A stretch of 64,000 nt of DNA, taken from NCBI GenBank assembly GCA_963821345.1, contig CAWGDM010000001.1, positions 1,364,001-1,428,000 on the forward strand, read 5' to 3'. The stretch comes from WHSW01 sp963821345. GTDB taxonomy: Bacteria; Actinomycetota; Thermoleophilia; Solirubrobacterales; 70-9. Made by a program: the position numbers and the translations under genes. The notes beneath the pieces are model-generated. The model worked only from the letters and a program-made list of their open reading frames with translations, searched no databases and was not told where the DNA came from. Below, one piece after another: positions 44,448 to 52,290 of the stretch (position 1 is its first letter; each line of letters starts with the position of its first letter).

Positions 44448-45220
44448 GCCTCAGCGGCCAGCCGCTCGGCGAGCCACAGGTCCCAGAGCCAGGACGCGCC
44501 GTCCTGGCCCTGGCGACGGATCCGAATCTGCCCGTTCTTTGCCTCGAGGCTGACCCCGTCCCAGATCCGGGCATCGCCGCGGCCGGCCAGCGGCGCGAGC
44601 TCGGCTCCGCTCGCGGCCGTCGCCGGGACCTCGGCGTCGAGCCTGGTCAGCGACCCGTGGGCGGTGATCTCGACGCTCACCCGGCGGCCATGGCGCTCCC
44701 CCCGGAGCGTCGCGCCGGCCTGCTGTAGCCCGAGTGGCTCCAGCACCGCCGCCGAGGCCGCGTTCGCTCGCCGGAGGGCGAACGGGACTGCGAGCGCCCA
44801 GACGGCGACGATCGCGACGATCGCGTACAGCGTCCCCCGGGGGCTGCCGAATCCGAGGCCCTCCTCGACGATCGCCAGCAACCCAAGCGCCGTCACCAGC
44901 GCCCCGAGGGCGATGTACAGCCGCGCCATCCGGCGCATGGCGCCGATCGCACGGGCGCCATCGGAGACGGTTGCCGGCTCCACCGCGAGCTCGGCCAGCA
45001 GTGCGTCGAGCTCGGGGTCGGAGCGCGGCCGGGTCTGCCACCAGGCGACCGCGAAGACCGCGCCGAAGAAGGCTGCGCCCCCGCCGGCGAACGCGAGCAG
45101 CACCGGCCCGCCATCGGACGGGTCGTCGTTGACGACCGCCACCGCGACCGTGACGCCGATCCAGATCGCGATCCCGAGCAGGCAGAGGACGGCCCAGGCG
45201 CGGCTTGCCGAGCGCGACAT
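44444..45220 (-). CDS. Membrane protein, 258 aa
   Basis: Unrecognised membrane protein with four hydrophobic segments: VLCLLGIAIWIGVTVAVAVV (about 10-29), LLAFAGGGAAFFGAVFAVAW, LYIALGALVTALGLLAIVEE and LYAIVAIVAVWALAVPFALR. The C-terminal 90 residues are soluble and strand-rich (GRRVSVEITAHGSLTRLDAE). No motif suggests transport or catalysis. Predicted leaderless start at 45220. It is divergent from the mutase gene over 38 nt but need not be functionally linked. Confidence 0.75.
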   Translation of the reverse strand: MSRSASRAWAVLCLLGIAIWIGVTVAVAVVNDDPSDGGPVLLAFAGGGAAFFGAVFAVAWWQTRPRSDPELDALLAELAVEPATVSDGARAIGAMRRMARLYIALGALVTALGLLAIVEEGLGFGSPRGTLYAIVAIVAVWALAVPFALRRANAASAAVLEPLGLQQAGATLRGERHGRRVSVEITAHGSLTRLDAEVPATAASGAELAPLAGRGDARIWDGVSLEAKNGQIRIRRQGQDGASWLWDLWLAERLAAEA

Positions 45221-45226
45221 CGGGCG

Positions 45227-45232
45227 AATCTA
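45227..45232 (-). promoter_or_regulatory. Start-proximal -10 (TAGATT) of membrane protein
   Basis: TAGATT on the minus strand with 6 nt to ATG 45220; predicted leaderless. Confidence 0.55.
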
Positions 45233-45246
45233 ACCCCGACGGCGCC

Positions 45247-45252
45247 TAGACT
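45247..45252 (+). promoter_or_regulatory. Start-proximal -10 (TAGACT) of mutase large subunit
   Basis: TAGACT with 6 nt to ATG 45259; predicted leaderless. Confidence 0.55.
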
Positions 45253-45258
45253 TGCGCC

Positions 45259-46917
45259 ATGGCGATCGAGCCCGAGGCGCGGCGCCGCGCCCATCAGTGG
45301 CGCGAGGAGCTGTACGAGCGCACACCCGAGCGCGAGGCGCTGTTCGAGACCCTGTCCGGCCATCCGATCGAGCCCCTGTACACCGACGACGACCTCGAGG
45401 GCTTCGACCCGGCCGAGAAGCTCGGCCATCCCGGCGAGCACCCGTTCACCCGCGGCGTCTACCCGTCGATGTATCGCGGGCGGCTGTGGACGATGCGCCA
45501 GTTCGCCGGCTTCGGCACGGTCGAGGAGACCAACGAGCGCTTCCGCTACCTGCTCGAGCACGGCCAGCACGGCCTCTCGACCGCGTTCGACATGCCCACG
45601 CTGATGGGCCTTGACTCCGATCACGGCCGCTCGGTGGGTGAGGTCGGGGTCGAGGGCGTCGCGCTCGACACCGTCGACGACATGGAGACCCTGTTCGACG
45701 GCATCCCGCTCGACCAGGTCACGGTCTCGATGACGATCAACGCCCCGGCCGCGATCCTGCTCGCCTTCTACGTCGTCGCCGCCGAGGAGAAGGGGATCTC
45801 CGCCGAACGGCTCGGCGGCACGATCCAGACCGACATCCTCAAGGAGTACATCGCCCAGAAGGAGTGGTGCTTCCCGATCGACCCGGCGCTCGACCTGGTC
45901 ACCGACATGGTCGAGTGGTGCTCGGCGCAGATGCCGCGCTGGCACCCGATCTCGATCTCGGGCTACCACATCCGCGAGGCGGGCTCGACCGCCACCCAGG
46001 AGCTCGCCTTCACGCTCAAGGACGGCTTCACCTACGTCGAGCGGGCGCTCGAGCGCGGGCTCGACGTCGACGAGTTCGCCCCCCGGCTGTCCTTCTTCTT
46101 CAACGCCCACATCGACTTCTTCGAGGAGATCGCCAAGTACCGCGCCGCCCGCCGGATCTGGGCGCGCGAGATGCGCGATACCTACGGCGCCCGCGACGAG
46201 CGCTCGCAGATGATGCGCTTCCACACCCAGACCGCCGGCGTTTCGCTGACCGCTCAGCAGCCGCTGGTCAACATCGTCCGGACGACGATCGAGGCGCTCG
46301 CCGGGGTCCTCGGCGGCACCCAGTCGCTGCACACCAATTCGTTCGACGAGGCGCTCGCGCTGCCGACCGCCGAGGCGGTCCGGGTGGCGCTGCGCACCCA
46401 GCAGGTGATCGCTCACGAGTCCGGGGTCACCAACACCGCCGATCCGCTCGGCGGCGCCTACTTCATCGAGAAGCTGACCGACGAGATGGAGGCGGCCGCC
46501 TACGCCTACTTCGACCGCATCGACGAGCTCGGCGGCATGGTCGACGCGATCAAGAGCGGCTACCCGCAGCGCGAGATCGCCGACGCCGCCTTCCGCTACC
46601 AGCGCGAGGTCGACTCCGGGCAGCGGATCGTCGTCGGGGTCAACGACTTCCGCCTCGAGGGCGAGGAGGAGATCGAGATCCACCGCCCCGACCCGGCGGC
46701 TGAGCAGCGCCAGCGTGCGCGCCTGGAGCGGACCCGGTCCGGGCGCGACCAGGCCCAGGTCGACCGCGAGCTCGAGGCGGTCCGGGCGGCAGCCGAGGCG
46801 GGCGAGAACCTGATGCCGAGGTTCGTCGACGCGGCCCGCGTGCGGGCGTCCGAGGGAGAGCTGGTGGCGACCCTCCAAGGTGTTTACGGGACGTACACGG
46901 AGCATCCGCAGTTCTAG
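45259..46917 (+). CDS. icmA: B12-dependent acyl-CoA mutase large subunit, isobutyryl-CoA mutase type
   Basis: TIM-barrel substrate-binding subunit of a coenzyme B12 mutase, 552 aa, without the cobalamin domain, which is encoded separately at 47401. Landmarks are GLSTAFDMPTLMGLDSDH, VSMTINAPAAILLAFYVVAA, ISISGYHIREAGSTATQELA and DEFAPRLSFFFNAHIDFFEE. The two residues that bind the free carboxylate in methylmalonyl-CoA mutase (Tyr89, Arg207 in Propionibacterium) are Phe82 and Gln200 here, with the same 118-residue spacing; Phe/Gln is the isobutyryl-CoA mutase pair (Phe80, Gln198). Automated tools would probably call this methylmalonyl-CoA mutase. MeaB at 33.1 kb is the likely chaperone. The response regulator follows after 8 nt. 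Confidence 0.88.
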   Translation: MAIEPEARRRAHQWREELYERTPEREALFETLSGHPIEPLYTDDDLEGFDPAEKLGHPGEHPFTRGVYPSMYRGRLWTMRQFAGFGTVEETNERFRYLLEHGQHGLSTAFDMPTLMGLDSDHGRSVGEVGVEGVALDTVDDMETLFDGIPLDQVTVSMTINAPAAILLAFYVVAAEEKGISAERLGGTIQTDILKEYIAQKEWCFPIDPALDLVTDMVEWCSAQMPRWHPISISGYHIREAGSTATQELAFTLKDGFTYVERALERGLDVDEFAPRLSFFFNAHIDFFEEIAKYRAARRIWAREMRDTYGARDERSQMMRFHTQTAGVSLTAQQPLVNIVRTTIEALAGVLGGTQSLHTNSFDEALALPTAEAVRVALRTQQVIAHESGVTNTADPLGGAYFIEKLTDEMEAAAYAYFDRIDELGGMVDAIKSGYPQREIADAAFRYQREVDSGQRIVVGVNDFRLEGEEEIEIHRPDPAAEQRQRARLERTRSGRDQAQVDRELEAVRAAAEAGENLMPRFVDAARVRASEGELVATLQGVYGTYTEHPQF

Positions 46918-46925
46918 GAGGGCAG

Positions 46926-47312
46926 ATGGGCGCGGAGGGGGGAGGGAAGCTGGTGCTGGTCGCCGACGACGACGCCGACGTCCGCGAGCTGGTCGTCTTC
47001 CGGCTCGAGCGGGCCGGGCTCGAGGTGATCACCGCTGCCGACGGCGAGGAGGCGCTCGCGACCGCGCTCGAACGGCGTCCCGCCGTCTGCGTGATCGACG
47101 TGATGATGCCGAAGCTCGACGGCTACGAGGTGACCGAGCGACTGCGAGAGGTCGCCGGGCGCGACGAGATCAGGATCCTGCTGCTGACCGCGAGCGTCGA
47201 GGAGGCCGCGGTCGAGCGCGGCTTCAAGGCCGGCGCCGACGACTACGTCAAGAAGCCGTTCTCGCCGGCCGAGCTCGCCGACCGGGTCGCCGCCTCGCTC
47301 GAGAACGCCTAG
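46926..47312 (+). CDS. Single-domain response regulator (CheY-like)
   Basis: Receiver domain protein of 128 aa with no output domain. The acidic pocket is VADDDADVRE (Asp14-16), the phosphoacceptor Asp58 is in CVIDVMMPKLDGYEV, the Thr is in LLLTASVEE and the Lys in ADDYVKKPFSPAEL. All catalytic residues are present. AGGAGGG at the end of the mutase gene (46914-46920) is a good Shine-Dalgarno 5 nt before the ATG, so it is co-translated with the mutase large subunit. No histidine kinase is in the window. Its placement between the two mutase subunit genes is unusual. Confidence 0.92.
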   Translation: MGAEGGGKLVLVADDDADVRELVVFRLERAGLEVITAADGEEALATALERRPAVCVIDVMMPKLDGYEVTERLREVAGRDEIRILLLTASVEEAAVERGFKAGADDYVKKPFSPAELADRVAASLENA

Positions 47313-47364
47313 AGGCGTGATGCGCCCCCGTACGCACGGCCAACCCACATCAAGCCTCTAGGCG
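47306..47364. terminator. Inverted repeat after response regulator
   Basis: CGCCTAGAGGC at 47306-47316 (containing the response regulator stop) is repeated inverted as GCCTCTAGGCG at 47354-47364. The 37-nt loop has a second small stem (TGCG/CGCA). It could end the mutase-regulator transcript; no T-run. Confidence 0.45.
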
Positions 47365-47387
47365 CCGCTCGCCCGGCGACGCTCGTC

Positions 47388-47393
47388 TACGCT
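47388..47393 (+). promoter_or_regulatory. Start-proximal -10 (TACGCT) of B12-binding subunit
   Basis: TACGCT with 7 nt to GTG 47401; predicted leaderless, so the small subunit has its own promoter. Confidence 0.5.
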
Positions 47394-47400
47394 CCCCCGC

Positions 47401-47808
47401 GTGACCGATTCGCGCAAGATCCGCGTCGTCGTCGCCAAGCCCGGGCTCGACGGGCACGACCGTGGCGCCAAGATCATTGCCCGGGCGCTGCGCGACGCCG
47501 GTATGGAGGTGATCTACACCGGTCTGCACCAGACGCCGGAGCAGATCGCCGCCACCGTGGTCCAGGAGGACGCTGACGCGATCGGGCTCTCGATCCTCTC
47601 CGGCGCCCACATGACCCTGGTGCCGAGGGTGATCGACCTGCTGCGCGAACAGGACGCCGGCGACGTTGTGGTCACCGTCGGCGGCACGATCCCGGCCGAC
47701 GACGTCGAGGAGCTGAAGCGCCTCGGGGTGGCCGAGGTGTTCACCCCGGGCTCGCCCACCGACGCGATCGTCGAGTTCATCGAGGGCGCCGTCGCGCAGC
47801 GCGCCTGA
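47401..47808 (+). CDS. icmB: Cobalamin-binding small subunit of acyl-CoA mutase
   Basis: B12-binding Rossmann-like domain of 135 aa. The base-off/His-on signature DxHxxG is Asp17-x-His19-x-x-Gly22 in KPGLDGHDRGAKIIA, followed by AIGLSILSGAHMTLV (SxL) and VVTVGGTIPADD (GG), the standard cobalamin contacts. Size matches the IcmB-type small subunit. It should pair with the large subunit at 45259; the response regulator and an inverted repeat lie between them. Confidence 0.93.
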   Translation: MTDSRKIRVVVAKPGLDGHDRGAKIIARALRDAGMEVIYTGLHQTPEQIAATVVQEDADAIGLSILSGAHMTLVPRVIDLLREQDAGDVVVTVGGTIPADDVEELKRLGVAEVFTPGSPTDAIVEFIEGAVAQRA

Positions 47809-47825
47809 CCCGTTTTCGGTACCCG

Positions 47826-47853
47826 ATTGACTCGTCAGTCAATTCGGTAACAT
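47826..47853 (+). promoter_or_regulatory. etf promoter with overlapping operator palindrome
   Basis: ATTGACT-CGTC-AGTCAAT at 47826-47843 is a perfect 7-bp inverted repeat that contains the -35 TTGACT (47827-47832); TAACAT at 47848-47853 is the candidate -10 with a short 15-nt spacer. A repressor of TetR or similar type would block the promoter here. Confidence 0.5.
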
Positions 47854-47886
47854 GCCCGCCGCTCATTCCCCAAGGAGGACCCTGAC

Positions 47887-48678
47887 TTGAAGATTTGCTG
47901 TCTCGTCAAGGAGGTCCCGGACGCCGCTGTGCAAAAGCGGATCGATCCGGCCACCAAGCGGCTCGACCGCTCCGGCGAGAAGAACCTCAACCCGTTCGAC
48001 ACCCATGGCATCGAGGCGGCGATGCAGATCCGCGAGGGCGGCAACGCCCAGGTCGACGAGATCGTCGCTGTGACCATGGGTCCCGAGAGCGCCTCCCGGG
48101 CGCTGCACAAGGCCGTCGCGCTGGGCGCCGACCGCTCGGTCCATCTGACCGACTCGGCGCTCGAGGGCTCCGACGTCTGCGCGACCGGCTACGCGCTCGC
48201 CAAGGTGCTCGAGTCCGAGTCGCCCGACCTGGTCCTGCTCGGCCAGCAGTCCGACGACGGCGAGTGCTACACGATCGGTGCCGTGGTCGCCGACCATCTG
48301 AAGATGCCGTCGCTGACCCAGGTGATCAAGATCGACGTCGAGGATGGCTCGCTGGTCTGCGAGCGCCAGGCCGAGTACGGCTACGACACGGTCGAGGTCG
48401 ACCTGCCGGCCGTGATCTCGGTCGGTGACGCGATCAACGAGCCGCGCTACCCGTCGCTGAAGGCGATCATGGGCGCGAAGAAGAAGCCGCTCGACACCAA
48501 GGCCGCCGGCGACGTGGGGATCGACGCAGCCGAGGTCGGCGAGGGTGGCTCGAAGACCCAGGTGCTGGAGATCAATCCGCCGCCCGCCAAGGAGGCCGGC
48601 GAGGTGATCGAGGACGAGGACACCAACGAGACGGTCGAGAAGATCGTCGCTTGGCTGGACGAAAGGAAGCTGATCTAG
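47887..48678 (+). CDS. etfB: Electron transfer flavoprotein beta subunit
   Basis: ETF beta subunit of 263 aa, which with EtfA accepts electrons from acyl-CoA dehydrogenases. It opens KICCLVKEVPDAAVQKRIDP and has NPFDTHGIEAAMQIREGG, VTMGPESASRALHKAVALGA and LLGQQSDDGECYTIGAVVAD, the usual nucleotide-binding elements. TTG 47887 is chosen because AAGGAGG lies 8 nt upstream at 47872-47878. It starts a three-gene operon etfB-etfA-ETF:quinone oxidoreductase under an operator-bearing promoter. Confidence 0.94.
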   Translation: MKICCLVKEVPDAAVQKRIDPATKRLDRSGEKNLNPFDTHGIEAAMQIREGGNAQVDEIVAVTMGPESASRALHKAVALGADRSVHLTDSALEGSDVCATGYALAKVLESESPDLVLLGQQSDDGECYTIGAVVADHLKMPSLTQVIKIDVEDGSLVCERQAEYGYDTVEVDLPAVISVGDAINEPRYPSLKAIMGAKKKPLDTKAAGDVGIDAAEVGEGGSKTQVLEINPPPAKEAGEVIEDEDTNETVEKIVAWLDERKLI

Positions 48679-49659
48679 ATGGCCGGTTCAATCCTGGTCT
48701 ACGCCCTCCACGACGACGAGGGCAACTTCAACAAGAACTCGCTCGGGGCGATCTCCGAGGCCTCGAAGCTGGCCGGCGAGCTCGGTACCGAGGCGGCCGC
48801 GGTCGTGGTCGGCGAGGTGTCCGATGACGCCGCGGCGGGGCTCGGCGCCTACGGGGCGAAGCGCGTCTTCCGCGCCAAGTCGGCGCCCGAAGGGCTCGCG
48901 CAGCCGATCGTCGACGTGATGGCGAAGGTGATCGCCGACGAGGGCTTCTCCTACGCCCTGTTCGGCGGCGGCCTGCTCGGTTTCGAGATCGGCGCCGGGC
49001 TGACCGCGCGGCTGAACGCCGGCGTGACCATGGAGGTGACCGCGGTCAAGGTCGTCGACGGCAAGCTCGTCTCCGAGCGGCCGGTACTCCAGGACTCGGC
49101 GATCGTCGACGTCGGTTACGTCGGCGAGCCCGGGATCATCATCTCGCGCCTGAACGCGTTCGCCGAGAACGACGGCTCCGGGGGCGCGGCCGAGGTGGTC
49201 GACGTCGAGGTCGAGCTCTCCGAGTGGTCGACGAAGGCGCGCATGCGCCAGCGCGGCGAGCAGCGCGGCGCCGACGTCAACATCGAGGACGCCGACATCC
49301 TGGTCGGAGGCGGCCGCGGCCTGGGCGAGAAGGACAACTTCAAGCTCGCCGAGGAGCTCGCCGACGCGATGGGCGGCGCCGTCGCCGCGACCCGAGCGGT
49401 CGTCGACGCCGGCTGGTACCCCTACGCCGCGCAGATCGGGCAGACGGGCAAGACCGTCGCCCCGAAGCTGTATCTGGCGGCCGGGATCTCGGGCGCGATC
49501 CAGCACAAGGTGGGGATGCAGAACTCCGAGAACATCCTCGCGATCAACAAGGACCCGAACGCGCCGATCTTCGAGTTCTGCGACCTCGGCGTGGTCGGCG
49601 ATCTGCACAAGATCATGCCCAAGCTGACCGAGGCGATCAAGGCCAAGAGAGGCGGCTGA
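48679..49659 (+). CDS. etfA: Electron transfer flavoprotein alpha subunit
   Basis: ETF alpha subunit of 326 aa. The N-terminal domain (ILVYALHDDEGNFNKNSLGA) is followed by the FAD-binding C-terminal domain with ADILVGGGRGLGEKDNFKLA, AATRAVVDAGWYPYAAQIGQ, KLYLAAGISGAIQHKVGMQN and AINKDPNAPIFEFCDLGVVG, the canonical signature. It begins one base after the etfB stop codon and ends 7 nt before the oxidoreductase gene. Confidence 0.95.
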   Translation: MAGSILVYALHDDEGNFNKNSLGAISEASKLAGELGTEAAAVVVGEVSDDAAAGLGAYGAKRVFRAKSAPEGLAQPIVDVMAKVIADEGFSYALFGGGLLGFEIGAGLTARLNAGVTMEVTAVKVVDGKLVSERPVLQDSAIVDVGYVGEPGIIISRLNAFAENDGSGGAAEVVDVEVELSEWSTKARMRQRGEQRGADVNIEDADILVGGGRGLGEKDNFKLAEELADAMGGAVAATRAVVDAGWYPYAAQIGQTGKTVAPKLYLAAGISGAIQHKVGMQNSENILAINKDPNAPIFEFCDLGVVGDLHKIMPKLTEAIKAKRGG

Positions 49660-49666
49660 GGCAGCG

Positions 49667-51380
49667 ATGTCCGTCAACGGCGTGGCGGTGGAGCCGAAGG
49701 AGTTCCCACCGCCCTTCGATGAGCACGAGCTGATCGCGGCGCCGACCGATCCCGAGGACGAGCGGATCGAGGTCGGGGTTGCGATCGTCGGCGGTGGCCC
49801 GGCCGGCCTCGCCTGCGCGAACCGGCTCCTGGACCTGCTCGCGGACGAGCCGAAGCTGATGGAGAAGCTCGGCGAGGTCCCGGTCGCCGTGATCGAGAAG
49901 GGCAAGGTCTGCGGCGCCCACACGCTCAGCGGCGCGAACATGAAGCCCTCGGCGATGCGGGAGCTGTTCCCGGACCTCGACCCCGCCGACTGGCCGTTCG
50001 CCTACCAGGAGGTGACCAAGGACGCGGTCTACCTGCTGACCAAGCGCGCGGCCCTGCCGCTGAAGCCGATGCCGCCGAACTTCCGCAACCACGGCAACTA
50101 CGTGATCTCGGTCTCGAAGCTGTCGCGGTTCCTCGCCGAGCAGGCCGAGGAGAAGGGCGCCTACATCCTCACCGAGACGGTCGCCGACAAGCTGCTGGTC
50201 TCGGATCGCATAGTGCGTGGCATTCGTTCAGGCGACCGCGGCCGCGGCAAGGACGGCGGGCCGCTCGGCAACTTCGAGCCCGGCTCCGACGTGGTCGCGA
50301 AGACGACCGTGCTCGCCGAGGGCACCCTCGGCCACCTGACCCAGGGGGCGCTGGACTACTTCGACCTGCACGGTTCGCTGCCGACCCGCTGGGAGCTCGG
50401 GGTGAAGGAGGTGTGGAAGGTCTCCAAGCCCCTCGACCGGGTGATCCACACGATGGGCTGGCCGCTTCGCAAGCGGGCGAAGTGGAACGAGTTCGGCGGC
50501 AGCTTCATCTACCCGATGGGCACCGACAAGCTCTGCATCGGGATGGTGATCGGGCTCGACTACACGCGACTCGACCCTCTCCTGCCACGACCTGCTGCAG
50601 GAGCTGAAGACGCACCCGTTCGTTCGCAAGCTGCTCGAGGGCGGCGAGCGGGTGGCGTGGGGCGCGAAGACGATTCCTTCGGGCGGCTACTACTCGATGC
50701 CCCGCAGCCTCTCGGTGCCCGGGATGGCGATCGCCGGCGACGCCGCGAACATGGTCAACGTCCCGACCCTGAAGGGCATCCACTACGCGATGCACGCCGG
50801 CATCTACGCGGCCGACGCGATCTTCGAGGCGCTGAAGGCCGACTCGGTCAACCTCGACAGCTACGACGAAAAGGTGCGCAAGTCACAGATCGACGCCGAC
50901 CTGTTCGAGTCGCGCAATATGCGGGCGCCGTTTTCGAAGGGCTTCTTCCTCGGCGGCGCGGTCGCCAGCGCGATGACGGTCACCAAGGGCCTGTTCCCGG
51001 GCGGCAAGTGGGACTACGAGCCCGACACCGAGATCCCGATGCACGACGGCGGCGCCTCGAAGGACTACCCGAAGCCCGACAACGAGCTCACCTTCAACAA
51101 GCTCGACTCGGTCTTCCTCTCGGGCAACGCGACCCGTGACGACGCCCCCAACCACGTCAAGATCCAGAGCCACGTCCCGCGTGAGCTCGCCAAGACCTGG
51201 GTCAACCTCTGCCCGGCGCAGGTCTACGAGATCCCCGACGACCAGCTCGAGAGCGGAGCCGCGGCGGTCGACGTCCACGTGACCGCCTCCAACTGCGTGC
51301 AGTGCGGGGCGATCAACGCCAAGGGCGGGCGGCTGACGATGCCCGAGGGCGGCGACGGGCCGCTGTATCAAGAGGTCTGA
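49667..51380 (+). CDS. ETF:quinone oxidoreductase (FixC-like), frameshifted
   Basis: Membrane-associated FAD/FeS protein that passes ETF electrons to quinone, about 570 aa after correction. The N-terminal FAD motif is VAIVGGGPAGLACANRLLD; a second signature is VPGMAIAGDAANMVNVPTLK. The frame breaks near G50566: one frame ends ...MVIGLDYT, the other resumes DSTLSCHDLLQELKTHPFVR; deleting one base joins them. The C-terminal ferredoxin-like segment has CPAQVYEI and NCVQCGAINAKGG, one Cys fewer than the usual CxxCxxC arrangement, so cluster binding is uncertain. A 23-codon in-frame tail follows the stop. Confidence 0.87.
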
Positions 51381-51453
51381 GCCGACAGCAAGGCCGAGTG
51401 CGAGCGGTCCAAGAACGGCGGCCAGCGGCTGAAGTTCTTCCGGGGCGCCTAGG

Positions 51454-52290
51454 TCAAGCTGCCGCGAACTCGCCGATCAGGCTCGCCAGCCGCTCGGGCT
51501 GGTCCTCGGAGACGAATGTGCGGGCATCGTCGATCCACTCCAGCCGTGAGCCTGGGATGTCGGCGGCGAGCCGCTCGGCGAAGCTCGGCTTGAAGAAGCG
51601 GTCCTCGGTCGCCCAGGCGAGCATCGTCGGGCCATCGAACTGGCGCAGGCGCTCGGCGGCCTCGATCGTGTAGCGGCTGGAGATCCCGCGCAGGACCTTG
51701 CGCGCATCGGCGCGCACACCGGCGTCGTGGATGATCGGCTCGGTCCAGTTCGCCAGCACCTCGGCGGGGATCCGCGTCTTCGACAGCCAGCCGAAGGCGA
51801 GCGGCGTGCGGCGTACGAACGGCAGTCGCATCGACTGGGCGACCGCGCCGACCCCGCCGGGCACCCGGGCCAGCAGCTGCAGGTAACGGAAGGCCGGCGG
51901 GAGGAAGTTCTCGTAGGCATCGCACGGGGTCAGGACCAGGCGCCCGATCCGCTCCGGGTGGCGGGTGACGATCAGCTGGCAGAGTGCCCCGCCGGTGTCG
52001 TTGCCGACCAGGGTGACGTCCTCGAGCTCGAGCGCGGCGATCACGTCGGCGATCAGCTTCGCCAGGCCGGGAGGGGAGAGGTCGGCCGTCTCGCTCATCG
52101 GCGTCCGGTGCGAGCCGAGCGGCAGGTCGGGGACTACGCAGCGCAGCGACCCCTCGAGTTGCGGGACGACCTTGCGCCACAGGGTGCCGTCGACGAACGC
52201 GCCGTGGACGAAGACCACGGTCGGCGCGCCGGGAGGGCCGGTCTCCGCGTAGGAGATCGCGCCCGCCTCGACCGTGACCGCGCTCCTCAT
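51454..52290 (-). CDS. Alpha/beta hydrolase with Asp nucleophile elbow
   Basis: Alpha/beta hydrolase of 278 aa. The oxyanion motif is VVFVHGAFVDGTLW; the nucleophile elbow is LVGNDTGGALCQ, with Asp instead of Ser, as in haloalkane dehalogenases and epoxide hydrolases. The position where these enzymes carry the catalytic His reads DARTFVSEDQPERLA, with no His, so activity is doubtful or uses another residue. It is the last gene of a TetR-controlled operon with two NTF2-like proteins and overlaps the preceding gene (ATGA). Confidence 0.85.
   Translation of the reverse strand: MRSAVTVEAGAISYAETGPPGAPTVVFVHGAFVDGTLWRKVVPQLEGSLRCVVPDLPLGSHRTPMSETADLSPPGLAKLIADVIAALELEDVTLVGNDTGGALCQLIVTRHPERIGRLVLTPCDAYENFLPPAFRYLQLLARVPGGVGAVAQSMRLPFVRRTPLAFGWLSKTRIPAEVLANWTEPIIHDAGVRADARKVLRGISSRYTIEAAERLRQFDGPTMLAWATEDRFFKPSFAERLAADIPGSRLEWIDDARTFVSEDQPERLASLIGEFAAA

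Noticed and set aside
44893..46905. 670-codon open frame on the minus strand across the mutase gene
   Set aside because: It is antisense to a well-conserved B12 mutase; at this GC content the complementary frame of a strong gene stays open, and its translation is rich in Arg, Gly, Asp and Val without motifs. The same applies to long minus-strand frames at 15474-16670, 24041-25768 and 28175-29590.
51381..51452. Stop-codon readthrough or selenocysteine in ETF-QO
   Set aside because: The TGA is at the normal family C-terminus, no SECIS-like hairpin is obvious, and the tail has no conserved feature.
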